A DNA stretch of 64,000 nt from Hymenobacter oligotrophus (GTDB lineage Bacteria > Bacteroidota > Bacteroidia > Cytophagales > Hymenobacteraceae): contig NZ_CP032317.1 in assembly GCF_003574965.1 (NCBI RefSeq), positions 2,604,001 to 2,668,000 on the forward strand, given 5' to 3'. Numbering within the stretch: the stretch's first letter is position 1; the number at the start of each line of letters is the position of its first letter. Position numbers and translations under genes: made by a program. Under the pieces are notes generated by a model. The model saw only the letters and a program-made list of their open reading frames with translations. It was not told the origin of the DNA and did not search any database. Below are positions 25,288-34,665 of this stretch, in pieces.

Positions 25288-27390
25288 ATGCCGCACCCTG
25301 CCACTTCCCCTTCGGCCCCACCACCTGCCGAGCCCACCCTGCACAACCGCGAGCTAAGCTGGCTAACCTTTAATGCGCGGGTGCTGCAAGAGGCGCAGTG
25401 CCCCGATGTACCCTTGCTGGAGCGGCTGAAGTTTTTGGCCATCTTCTCCTCCAACCTCGACGAGTACTTTAAGGTACGGGTGGCCACGCTGCGGCGCCTG
25501 CAAAAGCTCAAGCGCAAAACCCGCGCAAAGCTCGGCAACGACGACCCCGCCGCCGAGCTGCAGCAAGTGCTGGAGGAAGTGCGCCGGCAGCAGGAGTTGT
25601 TTGGTGCCACGTTTCGCGAGCAGCTGCTGCCCGAGCTGCACCGCCACCACATTCATCTGATTACGGAGCGCGACCTCGACGAGGAACAGCGCCGCTGGGT
25701 GCAGCACTACTTCCGGGAGCAAGTGCAGGATTTGCTTTCGCCCATGGTGCTCGACGACAACCTGCACTACCTGTTTCTGAAGGACCAGACGGTGTACCTC
25801 ACGCTGTACCTCACGCAGCCCGCCAAAGGCAAAAAAACCGACGACGAAGAGCGCGTGCTGGTGATGGAGCTGCCCACCAAGCGCCACGGCGGCCGGTTTG
25901 TTGAGCTGCCCGCACGCGGGCCGGAGCGCTACGTAATGTTTCTGGACGATGTAATCCGGTGCTGCGCGGCCGGGCTGTTTCCGAAGTTCCGCGCAGTAGA
26001 GGTGCACAGCATTAAGATTTCGCGCGATGCCGAGCTCGACATTCAGGAGGAAGTATCGGACAACGTGCTGGCCAAGATTAAGAGCAGCCTGAAAAAGCGC
26101 GAAACCGGCTACCCCGCCCGCTTGCTCTACGACCCTACCATGCCCAAGCCGGTGCTGCGCGCCGTGATGCAGAAAACGGGCATCGGGCGCGAGGAGCTGG
26201 TAGAGGGCAGCCGCTACCACAACTTCCGCGACTTTTTCGGATTTCCGGGGTTTGGCCTGAAAGAGCTGCAGTACGCGCCGCAGCCGACCCTGCCCCACCC
26301 CACCTTGCCGCGCAAAGACGAGCCGATGCTGGCGGCCATTGCCCGCCACGACCACCTTATTCACTTCCCGTACCACTCGTTTGATTACGTAACGCGGCTG
26401 CTGCGCGAAGCCGCCAAAGACCCCGACGTAACCGACGTGGCCGTTACGCTGTACCGCGTGGCCGACAAAAGCGCCGTAGCCAAAGCCCTGTTGAAAGCCG
26501 CCCAGCACGGCAAGCGCGTAACGGTGGTGGTTGAGCTGAAGGCACGTTTCGACGAAGAATCGAACATCCGGTGGGCCGAAAAGCTGGAGCGAGCCGGGGC
26601 CACCGTTATTTACGGCGTGCCCGAGCTGAAAGTACATGCCAAGCTGCTGGTGCTCACCCGCCAGGAGGATGGCCAGCCGCGGCACTACGCCTACCTAAGC
26701 ACCGGCAATTTCAACGAAGACACCTCGCAGATATACGCCGACCACGGCCTGTTTACGGCCGATGCGCGGCTTACCGGCGAGGCGCTGCGCTTGTTCGATT
26801 TTTTCCGGAGCCGCACCCCGCCGCAGGGCTTCGAGCACTTGCTGGTAGCGCCCTTCGAGCTGCGCCAGCGCCTGCACCAGCTCATCGATACCGAAATTGG
26901 CAACGCGCAGGCTGGGCAAGAGGCGTACATTATTTTGAAGCTGAACGCGCTACAAGACGAGGAAATGATCCGGAAGCTGTACGCGGCCAGCCAGGCCGGC
27001 GTGCGCGTGGAGCTACTCATCCGGGGCATTTCGTGCTTGGTGCCGGGCCAGCCCGGCCAAAGCGAAAACATTTCGCAGCGCGGCATCGTGGATCGGTACC
27101 TCGAGCACGCCCGGGTTTACGTGTTTGCCAACGGCGGCGAGGAGCGGGTGTACATCGCCTCGTCGGACTGGATGACGCGCAACCTCGACCGCCGCGTGGA
27201 GGTGGCCTTTCCGGTGTACGACACGGCCGTACAGGAAGAAGTGCGGCACCTCTTGGATTTGCAGCGGCAGGACAACACCAAATCGCGCGATTGGCAGAAC
27301 GAGCTGCTGCGCGGCCCCGCCGACGCCAAACCCGTGCGGGCGCAATTTGCTACCTACGAGTACCTGCGCAAAAAACGCCGCAAAAAGTAG
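25288..27390 (+). CDS. ppk1: Polyphosphate kinase 1
   Basis: Ppk1 reversibly makes inorganic polyphosphate from ATP through a phosphohistidine intermediate. The N-terminal domain starts with the signature NRELSWLTFNARVL and continues with LLERLKFLAIFSSNLDEYF. The head domain includes LEKIKSS-like and YPARLLYDP stretches. The two C-terminal PLD-like catalytic domains carry HFPYHSFDYV, VHAKLLVL with His450 (the autophosphorylated histidine position) and EHARVYVFANGGEERVYIASSDWM with His607 as the second conserved histidine. Length (about 700 residues) is typical. The start at 25288 is the only ATG before the conserved NRELSW block. It probably forms an operon with sixA. Confidence 0.97.
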   Translation: MPHPATSPSAPPPAEPTLHNRELSWLTFNARVLQEAQCPDVPLLERLKFLAIFSSNLDEYFKVRVATLRRLQKLKRKTRAKLGNDDPAAELQQVLEEVRRQQELFGATFREQLLPELHRHHIHLITERDLDEEQRRWVQHYFREQVQDLLSPMVLDDNLHYLFLKDQTVYLTLYLTQPAKGKKTDDEERVLVMELPTKRHGGRFVELPARGPERYVMFLDDVIRCCAAGLFPKFRAVEVHSIKISRDAELDIQEEVSDNVLAKIKSSLKKRETGYPARLLYDPTMPKPVLRAVMQKTGIGREELVEGSRYHNFRDFFGFPGFGLKELQYAPQPTLPHPTLPRKDEPMLAAIARHDHLIHFPYHSFDYVTRLLREAAKDPDVTDVAVTLYRVADKSAVAKALLKAAQHGKRVTVVVELKARFDEESNIRWAEKLERAGATVIYGVPELKVHAKLLVLTRQEDGQPRHYAYLSTGNFNEDTSQIYADHGLFTADARLTGEALRLFDFFRSRTPPQGFEHLLVAPFELRQRLHQLIDTEIGNAQAGQEAYIILKLNALQDEEMIRKLYAASQAGVRVELLIRGISCLVPGQPGQSENISQRGIVDRYLEHARVYVFANGGEERVYIASSDWMTRNLDRRVEVAFPVYDTAVQEEVRHLLDLQRQDNTKSRDWQNELLRGPADAKPVRAQFATYEYLRKKRRKK

Positions 27391-27399
27391 CTTGGTTGG

Positions 27400-27419
27400 C
27401 AGCTAACAGCTGTTAGCTG
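27400..27419. repeat. 20-bp perfect palindrome after ppk1
   Basis: CAGCTAACAG followed by its exact complement CTGTTAGCTG lies 10 bp past the ppk1 stop. There is no T-tract, so its role as a terminator is uncertain. Confidence 0.5.
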
Positions 27420-27453
27420 ATAGCTATTAGTTGGCACCTAGGGCTAGTCGAAC

Positions 27454-27612
27454 AGTGTAGCGCGGACTTTGTAGTCCGCGTCCACGGATAGTATTCTTAA
27501 TCATTGCGCACTGTAGCGCGGACTTCAGTCCGCGCTACAGTGCGCTACGTCCCTAGGTTCGAAAATAGAAATTACTATCTGCGGACGCGGACTACAAAGT
27601 CCGCGCTACACT
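27454..27612. repeat. Nested palindromic repeat (REP-like, family A)
   Basis: A 30-bp left arm (27454-27483, containing GTAGCGCGGACTTTGTAGTC) is the exact complement of the right arm at 27583-27612, and near-matching sequence extends the arms further inward. Inside lies a second, independent palindrome at 27506-27545 with a 19-bp stem (GCGCACTGTAGCGCGGACT) and a 2-base loop. The block GGCACCTAGGGCT occurs just outside both ends as a direct repeat. It has no coding capacity and sits between convergent ppk1 and the DUF6268 gene. Eroded pieces occur near 2.55-2.70 kb. Confidence 0.85.
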
Positions 27613-27617
27613 GGCAC

Positions 27618-28736
27618 CTAGGGCTGCCGCCCGAATGCTTTTACGATGGCCGGCGTGATGAACAGCTCGAGGCTGCCGTAGGGCGCCCCGGCAAATCTAG
27701 AATCGATGATTTTGAGGCGGTCGGAGTTGGTGCGATCGAAGGCATCGAAGGCGTAGTTGTAGCGGTAACCGGCCTCGGCGCCCAGCCACAGAAAATCGAA
27801 GATGGCCCGCTCCCACCGGCCCCGAAATTTCACCTCGGTTTCGCGCAGCTCCAGGGTGCGCAAGGCCCGGGTGTTGGGGTCGGGTTGCCCGTCGCCGTTG
27901 CGGCGGCTCAGCGGGGTGCGCAGCTTGATGATGTAGTTGAAGCCGTCGACGGAGTAACCCGCGTAGAAGATGGATTTGGGCGAGCCGTTGTAGCGCACCG
28001 TTACGCGGGCCGGAAACAGCGCCTCAATGCCAAACCGCGGGTTGAAGGTGCGGTTGTAAAGCACGGCCGGGTAAATGCTTTGGCGGCCAAAGGTGTAGCC
28101 CAGCTGCACGCCCACGCCCCACGAAAACGAAGGGCTGCGCTTCCAACCGTACAAAAACTCCGACGACACGCGCAGGTAATCGCGCAGCGAAAGCTCCGAC
28201 GACGTGTAGTCGCCGCTCAGCTCGCCTTTCGCCCGAAAAATATACCAGTTTACCTCGTTTATCGGCCGAATTACGGCCAGCTGCGCGCCCAAGGTTTTCA
28301 GGCCCTTGTTCTCAATGTTGTCGTAGAGTTCGTACTCAGTGGGCGGGCTTCTGAACTGAAACTCCTCGCGCTCGTAGTTCACCCCCAAAATCATCTTCAG
28401 GTGTGGGTTGTTGAGCATCGGAATATAGCCCTTGATGATAAGGCGGGCGTTTTTCTCGGCGTCGGTGGTGTAGTCGCGCAGGCCCACTACCTGGGCGTTC
28501 GACTCGGCCCGGAAGCGCGGCATGCGCTCGTAGTGGAAAATGAGGCCCTTGCTGGGGCCCATGCCCACCACCGAGGGCGTGGCAAACTCCTGCTCGTCGG
28601 TGGCCGAATCGGGTTGGGCGGGCAAAGGGCGCGGATACACCTGCCCCGGCGGCATAATTTGCGCCTGAGCCGAGGCGGCGGCCAGCAGCAGCGCCACAAC
28701 GGCCCCGCCGCCCAGAGGAAGCAAACGTGAAAGCAT
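27618..28736 (-). CDS. DUF6268-type outer-membrane beta-barrel protein
   Basis: A signal peptide (cleaved near SAQAQ, residue 26) and a short proline-rich linker precede about 300 residues of alternating strands with aromatic girdles (MILGVNYEREEFQF, NWYIFRAKGELSG, FLYGWKRSPSFSWGVGVQLGYTF, WLGAEAGYRYNYAF). The pattern and length match the DUF6268 outer-membrane family. It has no predicted enzymatic motif. It lies downstream of the phosphoesterase-Omp85 gene on the same strand, with a terminator-like hairpin between them, so co-transcription is doubtful. Its function is unknown; a porin-like or structural barrel is likely. Confidence 0.75.
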   Translation of the reverse strand: MLSRLLPLGGGAVVALLLAAASAQAQIMPPGQVYPRPLPAQPDSATDEQEFATPSVVGMGPSKGLIFHYERMPRFRAESNAQVVGLRDYTTDAEKNARLIIKGYIPMLNNPHLKMILGVNYEREEFQFRSPPTEYELYDNIENKGLKTLGAQLAVIRPINEVNWYIFRAKGELSGDYTSSELSLRDYLRVSSEFLYGWKRSPSFSWGVGVQLGYTFGRQSIYPAVLYNRTFNPRFGIEALFPARVTVRYNGSPKSIFYAGYSVDGFNYIIKLRTPLSRRNGDGQPDPNTRALRTLELRETEVKFRGRWERAIFDFLWLGAEAGYRYNYAFDAFDRTNSDRLKIIDSRFAGAPYGSLELFITPAIVKAFGRQP

Positions 28737-28855
28737 AGGTGAGGAAAGCGGCTGGTTGCCGATGAATCAGTACTGGGGGCGCCGGCGGCGCCTTGCTTGT
28801 AACGGTGCCAAGCCCGAAAAGGCTGCTACCAGAGTTATTTTTCGACACCAATCAG

Positions 28856-28918
28856 AAGGCCCGCCCGCTCAGCCCCGGCTGCCCTAGGTGGGTAGCGGTA
28901 GCTGGGCAGGCGGGCCTT
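28856..28918 (-). terminator. Hairpin downstream of the phosphoesterase-Omp85 gene
   Basis: AAGGCCCGCC at 28856-28865 pairs with 28909-28918 around a structured loop. A second, wider inverted repeat (AGTTGCCGGTTG at 28960-28971 with 29032-29043) lies between it and the stop codon. The region 28737-29046 otherwise holds no gene, only low-complexity GGTTG/CAACC repeats. Confidence 0.5.
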
Positions 28919-29046
28919 GGGGTTAACTGTCGGTTGTCGGATGCCGGTTGCGAATTGCGAGTTGCCGGTTGAGTGCGCCCGGTGTTGACCCGTGGTCTTC
29001 CCTAGGTCGTGCACCGCTAACTATCAACTGGCAACCGGCAACTGAA

Positions 29047-32000
29047 TTAGAACAGGAAGTCGAAACCGACGTTGACGAGCCGCTCCTCGCCCACCGAGTA
29101 GGTAGCGTTGATGACGGCTTGCTTGAGGACGTCGATCCAAATGCCGCCGCCCACGCCCGTATGAAAGGCGCGCAGGCCCGTGCGGGTGTCCTGCGAGCTG
29201 TACACGCGGCCCGCATCGGCCAGGCCCAGGATGCCAAACTTGCCCGGCACCAGGTAGGCGTTGAACGTGAAGAGCTGAATACGCGCCTCGGCGTTGGCGT
29301 AGGTAACGCTGCGGCCGGCAAAGCGCGTGCGGCGGTAGCCGCGCAGGTTGGTGGTGCCACCCAGGGTGTTGGCCTGGTAAAAGCGGTAGTCGCCGAGGTT
29401 GCGCGCTGCCCCAATGCGGCCGGCCCAGGTAAGCTGGAACGGGAAGTTGGGCGAGATGTAGAAGCGCACCTCCGAGGCCAGGCGCCCGTACTGCAGCTGC
29501 TCGCCGTTGAGTTGGCGGTTGTATTCGGCCGAGCCCGTAATGCGCAGGCCAATGCGCGGGTTTTTCGGCGACGAGCTGGCATCGAGGTTAAAGTAAGCCC
29601 TGCCGCCGGCGTAGCGGTTCAGCTGAAAGTCGGAGGCCCGCACGCCCGTGGCCGCACCGCTTACGCCGTTGCCGGTGAAGGGGTCGAGGCCGTTCACAAT
29701 TTCGCTCCCTAGGTCTTCGCGGCTGATGCGCCACTGGTCGTACTGCGGCCCGAAGCCCACCTTCAGGAAGCTAAACAAATCGCGCTCGAGCGTGGGCGCA
29801 AACGAGAAGCGCGAGAAACGAATGCGGTAGGTTTCGTTGATGACGCGGTTGCCCAAGGGGTTGCCGCTGCCTTCGCTCTGGGCTACGTTGCGGGTATCGT
29901 TGCCCTTACCGAAGTAGTTGTAGAGCAGCTGCGGGCCGTAGAGCTGCGAGCTAACGAGCAGGTCGTACTTGCCCAGCACGTTTACAAAAGTGCCGTTGTA
30001 GCGCACGTTGTAGGCGCGGCGGGCGGGGGCATAGTTGGCCACCAGCGTTTGCTCGGTGGCGAATGGCTCGCGCCGGAACCCGTAGGTGCGCAGCGTAGCC
30101 CCGCCACCCACAAAAATGCCGTCGTCGATGTTGTAGCCAAAATAGGCAGCCGGCCCAAAGTAGGGCAGCTTGTAGTCTTTGCGGTCGGTGCGCGAGGCGT
30201 AGTCGTACTGGCTTACCTCGATGCCGGGCTCGAGGCGCAGGCGGGTTTCGCGGCCGGGCACAATTACGTTGCCGGTATCGGCGTCGTACACCTGCACGGA
30301 GTGCGGGCGCAGCAGCGAGCCGCCCACGCGGCTTTCGTCCACAATGGTGTCGCGGTCGGTGCCGCCGATGATGCGCAGCCGGATGCCGCTGGGCGCGTTG
30401 CCCGTTACGCGGTAGCTGTCGTTGCCGGCAAAGCCGTACAGGCGGATTTCCTTGGTGGTTTTGCCGTCGTAGGTTTGGTCCCAGAGGGTTTTGCTGGTTT
30501 GGCCCTCCTTGTTCACCTTTTTCACCAGCACGCGGGTTTTGTTGCCCGCCAGGCGCTGCACGATAAACCGTTCCTGCTTTTCGCTGCCTTTCACCTCCAC
30601 TTTGTTGTTGACTACCTCGTAGTAGTCGGCCGCCAGTTCGGGCAGCAGTTCGCGGCGGCTTTTCAGCTTGCGTGCAATTTCGGGGCCGTGCAGCTGGTAA
30701 ATTTCGGCGGGCCAGCGGCTGCGCAAAGCCGAGTCGATAACGGCATCGGTGAGGCGGGCTTTCAGGTCTTCGGCCGTTTTCACCCAGTCCTCCTTCGACA
30801 CCTCGCCCAGGAACACCCGGTCGTTGGCCAAGGCCGTCAGGTTCAGGCCTTTCCAGTCGGCGTAGTCGTCGCCGAAGTTCTGGAAGTTGCGAATGGCCCA
30901 CTTGCGGCGCGCCAGCCACGGGAAAAACCCGTCGCCTTTAAAGAAAGCAATGTCGCGGTCTTCGGGCACGGCCGTAAAGGTTCGGTCGCCTTCTTCGTCC
31001 TTGTTCTCCGCCCAGCGCCACTGGTCTTCGTGCCGGTCCCAGTCGCCAATCCACATATCAAACAAGCGCGAGCGAACGAAGGCCTTTGCGCGAACCTTGT
31101 TGTCGTTGTCCTGGCGCAGGCGCTCCAGCACGCGGTCGGTGCCCACGAGGTTTTGCGCGTACCCCAACGAGGCCACGTTGGCCTGGTTGTCCTTGGCGTC
31201 TTCCTCAATCATGGCCGGCGTGTTCTCGAAGCGGGCCAGGTATTGGCCCAGCAGCGGGTCGCGCGGCACAAAACGGCGCTCGGGGTTGGTGTGCAGAATG
31301 CCAGCGGCCTGGGCCAGCGGCGGAATCACAAACGCTCCGTAGGGGTGCTGCGCCGAAATCTGATCTTGCAGAATGTCCTTGGCGGCGGTTTCGCGCAGGG
31401 CTTCGGGCAGCACCGCCGCGGGGTCTTTGTCGAGCGAGCGGATGGTGTAGTTGCGGCCTTCTTCGTTGCGCACTTTCAGCGAGGCCGTTTGCTTGCCACC
31501 GCCAATCTTATAGGGCTCGAGGCCGCCTTTTTCGGTGGCGAGGTCGAGCACCGGAAACTTAACGGGCGTGGCCCACTCCTGGCGGTAGTGCTGGCCAAAC
31601 AGCGCCTTGTGCAGCCCGCCGCGTTTGGCGTAGCGCGGGTTGATGGCCACGGTAACGGTGGAGTCGCTGAATTTGGGGCGGCCGGCCACGTTCACGTTAA
31701 AGGGGTCGGTGGGGGTAGTGGGCGCATCGCCGGCTTCGGCCTGCTTGGCGTAGAGCGACTGCCGGAACACCAAGCGGCCCGATTGGCCCTGCTCGTTGGG
31801 CACCCAGTACTCCACCCACACTTCGCCGTTCTGGTAGTAGTTCACGCGGGCAAAACCTTTCTCTTTGTCGGAGAAGATGGCCTCGCCGTTGCGGCCGGGT
31901 TTTACGTGCTGGGTTTTGCAGCCCGAGCCGCTCACGATGTGGTGCAGGTTTTCGGCTTTGAAGTACTGCAGGTTGTGCTCGTGGCCGGCGGCGTAAATCG

Positions 32001-32982
32001 TGTTGGGGTATTTGGTGAAGATGTCCATCAGCCCCTTTTTGTACTGCTGGTACAAGGGGTGCGGAATATCCTGCGAAATGCCGCCGTACTTGCGCGCAAA
32101 CGGGTAGATGGAGCCAATAATGGGCAGCGGTACAAAAGCGTATTTGTACACGATGCTCAGCGGAAAGAAGTGGTCGGCGAGGGTGAAATAGCCGCCGTGG
32201 ATGCCATCGGAAAAGATGGGGTGATGGCCCACCACAATCACGTTTTTGTTGCGGTGCTTGGCCATCAAATCCTCGAGCTGCACGAAGAAGTCGGTTTCGT
32301 TGGCTACGCCACAGCCGCTGTTGGCGCCGTAGGGCCGCTCGCGGGTTTGCAAAAACCACTGCGAGTTGATGGCAATGATGGCGAGGTTATCCTGCACCAG
32401 AATTTCGTAGGGGCCGGGGCAGCCGTTGCCGGGCACGTAAAACGGCCCCGTGCGCGTGAAAGCGGCCGAGTCGCGGTTCATGAACTCCTCGGCAAATACC
32501 TGCGCCCGAATTACCTGCTCGAGCGAGCCGGGCAAGCCCTGCTTCCAGTCGTGGTTGCCGGGTATCATGTACTTCTCGCCCTTGTAGTCGCGCAGCACGT
32601 TGATTTGCTCGATGAGGCGCTGCTCCGACACTTTGCGGTCGTAGGCGCCCACGGGGGGCAGGCCGTACTCGTAAATGTTGTCGCCGAGGTACACGGTGGT
32701 GCTTCGCTCACCCGCTTTCAAAATTTCGCGGCGCATGAAGTTGAGCGACGGCTCGCCGCCTTTTTCGGGCAGGGCGGGCGCGCCCACGTCGCCGATCAGG
32801 AACACGGAGTAGCGCAATTTGGCGCTGTCGGGCGGGGTTTGCTGCTGCCAGTCGCGGCCGATGCCGCGGTAGTTGGGGCGCTCGGGGTGGGCAGCCTGGG
32901 TTTTGCCTTCCTGGGCTACGGCGGGCCTCAGAAACAGGCTACCGACCAGCAGCAACAGGCCAGTCAGGAAAGGTCGGGTCAT
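29047..32982 (-). CDS. Calcineurin-like phosphoesterase fused to an Omp85-type barrel
   Basis: The 1311-residue protein starts with a signal peptide (cleavage after PAVAQ). A metallophosphoesterase domain covers about residues 45-380 and shows all metal-binding blocks: LIGDVGAP, YLGDNIYEYG, IPGNHDWKQG, VVGHHPIFSDG and AAGHEHNLQYF. A middle region of about 450 residues follows. The last 400 residues form a surface-antigen/Omp85-like barrel (YFGYNIDDGIFVGGGA, LRGYRRTRFAGRS, GILGLADAGRVY) ending in the aromatic VGFDFLF, a usual barrel-insertion signal. The enzyme domain would face the periplasm or cell surface. Substrate and role are unknown. The upstream region is shared with the divergent HD-PycTM gene. 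Confidence 0.9.
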   Translation of the reverse strand: MTRPFLTGLLLLVGSLFLRPAVAQEGKTQAAHPERPNYRGIGRDWQQQTPPDSAKLRYSVFLIGDVGAPALPEKGGEPSLNFMRREILKAGERSTTVYLGDNIYEYGLPPVGAYDRKVSEQRLIEQINVLRDYKGEKYMIPGNHDWKQGLPGSLEQVIRAQVFAEEFMNRDSAAFTRTGPFYVPGNGCPGPYEILVQDNLAIIAINSQWFLQTRERPYGANSGCGVANETDFFVQLEDLMAKHRNKNVIVVGHHPIFSDGIHGGYFTLADHFFPLSIVYKYAFVPLPIIGSIYPFARKYGGISQDIPHPLYQQYKKGLMDIFTKYPNTIYAAGHEHNLQYFKAENLHHIVSGSGCKTQHVKPGRNGEAIFSDKEKGFARVNYYQNGEVWVEYWVPNEQGQSGRLVFRQSLYAKQAEAGDAPTTPTDPFNVNVAGRPKFSDSTVTVAINPRYAKRGGLHKALFGQHYRQEWATPVKFPVLDLATEKGGLEPYKIGGGKQTASLKVRNEEGRNYTIRSLDKDPAAVLPEALRETAAKDILQDQISAQHPYGAFVIPPLAQAAGILHTNPERRFVPRDPLLGQYLARFENTPAMIEEDAKDNQANVASLGYAQNLVGTDRVLERLRQDNDNKVRAKAFVRSRLFDMWIGDWDRHEDQWRWAENKDEEGDRTFTAVPEDRDIAFFKGDGFFPWLARRKWAIRNFQNFGDDYADWKGLNLTALANDRVFLGEVSKEDWVKTAEDLKARLTDAVIDSALRSRWPAEIYQLHGPEIARKLKSRRELLPELAADYYEVVNNKVEVKGSEKQERFIVQRLAGNKTRVLVKKVNKEGQTSKTLWDQTYDGKTTKEIRLYGFAGNDSYRVTGNAPSGIRLRIIGGTDRDTIVDESRVGGSLLRPHSVQVYDADTGNVIVPGRETRLRLEPGIEVSQYDYASRTDRKDYKLPYFGPAAYFGYNIDDGIFVGGGATLRTYGFRREPFATEQTLVANYAPARRAYNVRYNGTFVNVLGKYDLLVSSQLYGPQLLYNYFGKGNDTRNVAQSEGSGNPLGNRVINETYRIRFSRFSFAPTLERDLFSFLKVGFGPQYDQWRISREDLGSEIVNGLDPFTGNGVSGAATGVRASDFQLNRYAGGRAYFNLDASSSPKNPRIGLRITGSAEYNRQLNGEQLQYGRLASEVRFYISPNFPFQLTWAGRIGAARNLGDYRFYQANTLGGTTNLRGYRRTRFAGRSVTYANAEARIQLFTFNAYLVPGKFGILGLADAGRVYSSQDTRTGLRAFHTGVGGGIWIDVLKQAVINATYSVGEERLVNVGFDFLF

Positions 32983-33218
32983 ATAGAAAGACGAGAAAGA
33001 AACGTGCGGGTAAGTGGCGCTGCCGCGGCAGGCACCTAGGCGTGTGAGAGACGCGTACGAGGTACAATAGTAGCCGATACGCAGCTCAACGCTTTGGCGT
33101 TGGGTTGCCGCCGATACGCACCGGGGCCCTAGGTGGTTGGGCGGCTTTTAGAACCCGGCGGCCGCGCTTGCGTTGTAAAGCCATTGGGCCCCGCTGCGGG
33201 CCGCACCTTCCGCCCTCA

Positions 33219-34442
33219 ATGGAAACGACTCCTACTCTCAAACCGGCAAAGGCCGAAATTGTAAAGCAGGCCAAAGCCTACATCGAGCAGCTATTTGCGC
33301 AGCAACTGCCGCCGCAGCTCGTTTACCACTCGTTTAAGCATACCAACACCGTAGCCAAAGAAGCCGCCGCCCTAGGTGAGGCGGCCGGCCTGCCGCCGCA
33401 AGACCTGGAGGCCCTGATCCTGGCGGCGTGGTTTCACGACGCGGGCTACATCGACCGCTACGACGGCCACGAGTACCGCAGCATGGAGCTGGCCGAGCAG
33501 TGGCTGCAAGGCAAGGACTACCCCGCCGAGCGCATTGCCGTGGTGAAGGACATCATCCGGGCTACGCACCGCGACGAGCCCCGCAAAACCGAGCTCCACA
33601 AACTGATGGTGGACGCCGACATGAGCAACCTCGGCCGCGACAACTGCCTGGCCGACGCCGAGTTGCTGCGCACCGAGTGGGAGGCCACGCAAGGCCGCGT
33701 GTTCAGCAACAAGGAGTGGGCCGAGTACCAGCTCGATTTTTTGCTGCAGCACAAGTTTTTGTCGGAGGCCGGCAAAGCCCGCTATAAAGACGCGCTCAAA
33801 GACAATGTAAAAGAGCAGCACAAGCAGCTGAAAAAAATCGAGAAGAAAAGCAAGAAGCAACAGGAGGAAGCTGAGGGCTTTGCCGAGGGCAAGCGCGGCG
33901 TGGAGACCATGTTTCGCTCCACGTACAGCAACCACATTCAGCTTTCGGGCATGGCCGACCAAAAGGCCAACATGATGATCAGCCTGAACGCGGTGCTGCT
34001 GTCGGTTATCATTACGTACCTGGGGGCCAAAACCTCCACCCTAGGTCCGGCCTTCACTAAGAACCCCGTACTGGCCGTGCCCATGGGCTTGCTGGTGGCC
34101 ACGTCGCTGGGCTCGGTGGTTACGGCCATCCTGTCGGCGCAGCCCGATGTAACCAGCTTTAAGTGGCTTCGCCGCTCGCCCCAAATTGCCACCAACCGCC
34201 GCGTAAACCTGCTGTTCTTCGGCAACTTTACCCGCCTCAGCCTCGACCACTTTCAGGACGGCATGCACGAGCTGATGCGCAACCGCGAAATGCTGTACAC
34301 CAACATGGTGACGGACATTTACTACCTAGGCGAGGTGCTCTCGCGCAAGTACCGTTTGCTGCGCGTGAGCTACACCATTTTCATGGTGGGCTTGATCCTG
34401 ACCGCCTTGGCCTTCGGCATTGTGATGTTGTATAAGGCGTAG
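33219..34442 (+). CDS. HD-domain phosphohydrolase fused to a PycTM (Pycsar effector-type) membrane domain
   Basis: Residues 20-170 form an HD domain: His36/His41 in YHSFKHT, His73-Asp74 in WFHDAGY and Asp132/Asp134 in VDADMSNLG complete the metal set. A charged, lysine-rich coiled segment (about 195-225) links it to a C-terminal domain with membrane helices ISLNAVLLSVIITYLG, VPMGLLVATSLGSVV and IFMVGLILTALAFGIVML, interrupted by RLSLDHFQDGMHELM. This C-terminal arrangement (PF18967, formerly DUF5706) is the PycTM domain found in effectors of the cyclic-pyrimidine Pycsar antiphage system. I used the ATG at 33219; the longer upstream frame is arginine-rich and non-homologous. A class III cyclase-like gene converges on it from 34.7-35.8 kb. 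Confidence 0.88.
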   Translation: METTPTLKPAKAEIVKQAKAYIEQLFAQQLPPQLVYHSFKHTNTVAKEAAALGEAAGLPPQDLEALILAAWFHDAGYIDRYDGHEYRSMELAEQWLQGKDYPAERIAVVKDIIRATHRDEPRKTELHKLMVDADMSNLGRDNCLADAELLRTEWEATQGRVFSNKEWAEYQLDFLLQHKFLSEAGKARYKDALKDNVKEQHKQLKKIEKKSKKQQEEAEGFAEGKRGVETMFRSTYSNHIQLSGMADQKANMMISLNAVLLSVIITYLGAKTSTLGPAFTKNPVLAVPMGLLVATSLGSVVTAILSAQPDVTSFKWLRRSPQIATNRRVNLLFFGNFTRLSLDHFQDGMHELMRNREMLYTNMVTDIYYLGEVLSRKYRLLRVSYTIFMVGLILTALAFGIVMLYKA

Positions 34443-34472
34443 GCTTTGAGGCTCGGAATGGCAGCACGAAAA

Positions 34473-34637
34473 GCTCCCCTCCTCAGATGAGGAGGGGAAG
34501 CGGCCACGCAGTGGACGCTGGGGTGGTTGACGGGCGTCGGATAGTAATTACCTAGGCAAACAACGTCAACAACGATTGTCAACCACCCCCGTTGCTGCTA
34601 AAGCAGCAACATCGCCTCCTCATCTGAGGAGGGGAGT
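34473..34637. repeat. Composite inverted repeat, family B, copy 1
   Basis: The outer arms are CTCCCCTCCTCAGATGAGG at 34474 onward and its complement ending near 34637; each arm is itself a palindrome. Inner arms GGGGTGGTTGAC (34520-34531) and GTCAACCACCCC (34578-34589) add a second pairing, with CCTAGG near the centre. T-rich flanks on both sides would let it terminate both convergent genes. Related copies are at 58.96-59.25 kb and, eroded, at 41.29 kb. Confidence 0.8.
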
Positions 34638-34665
34638 TTTTCTTTCCTGCCTTGCCCTATCTGCC

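Noticed and set aside
30049-33039. A 996-codon plus-strand ORF opposite the phosphoesterase-Omp85 gene
   Set aside because: It is antisense to a gene with intact catalytic motifs; its composition (Val/Ala/Gly/His-rich) is typical of a shadow frame.
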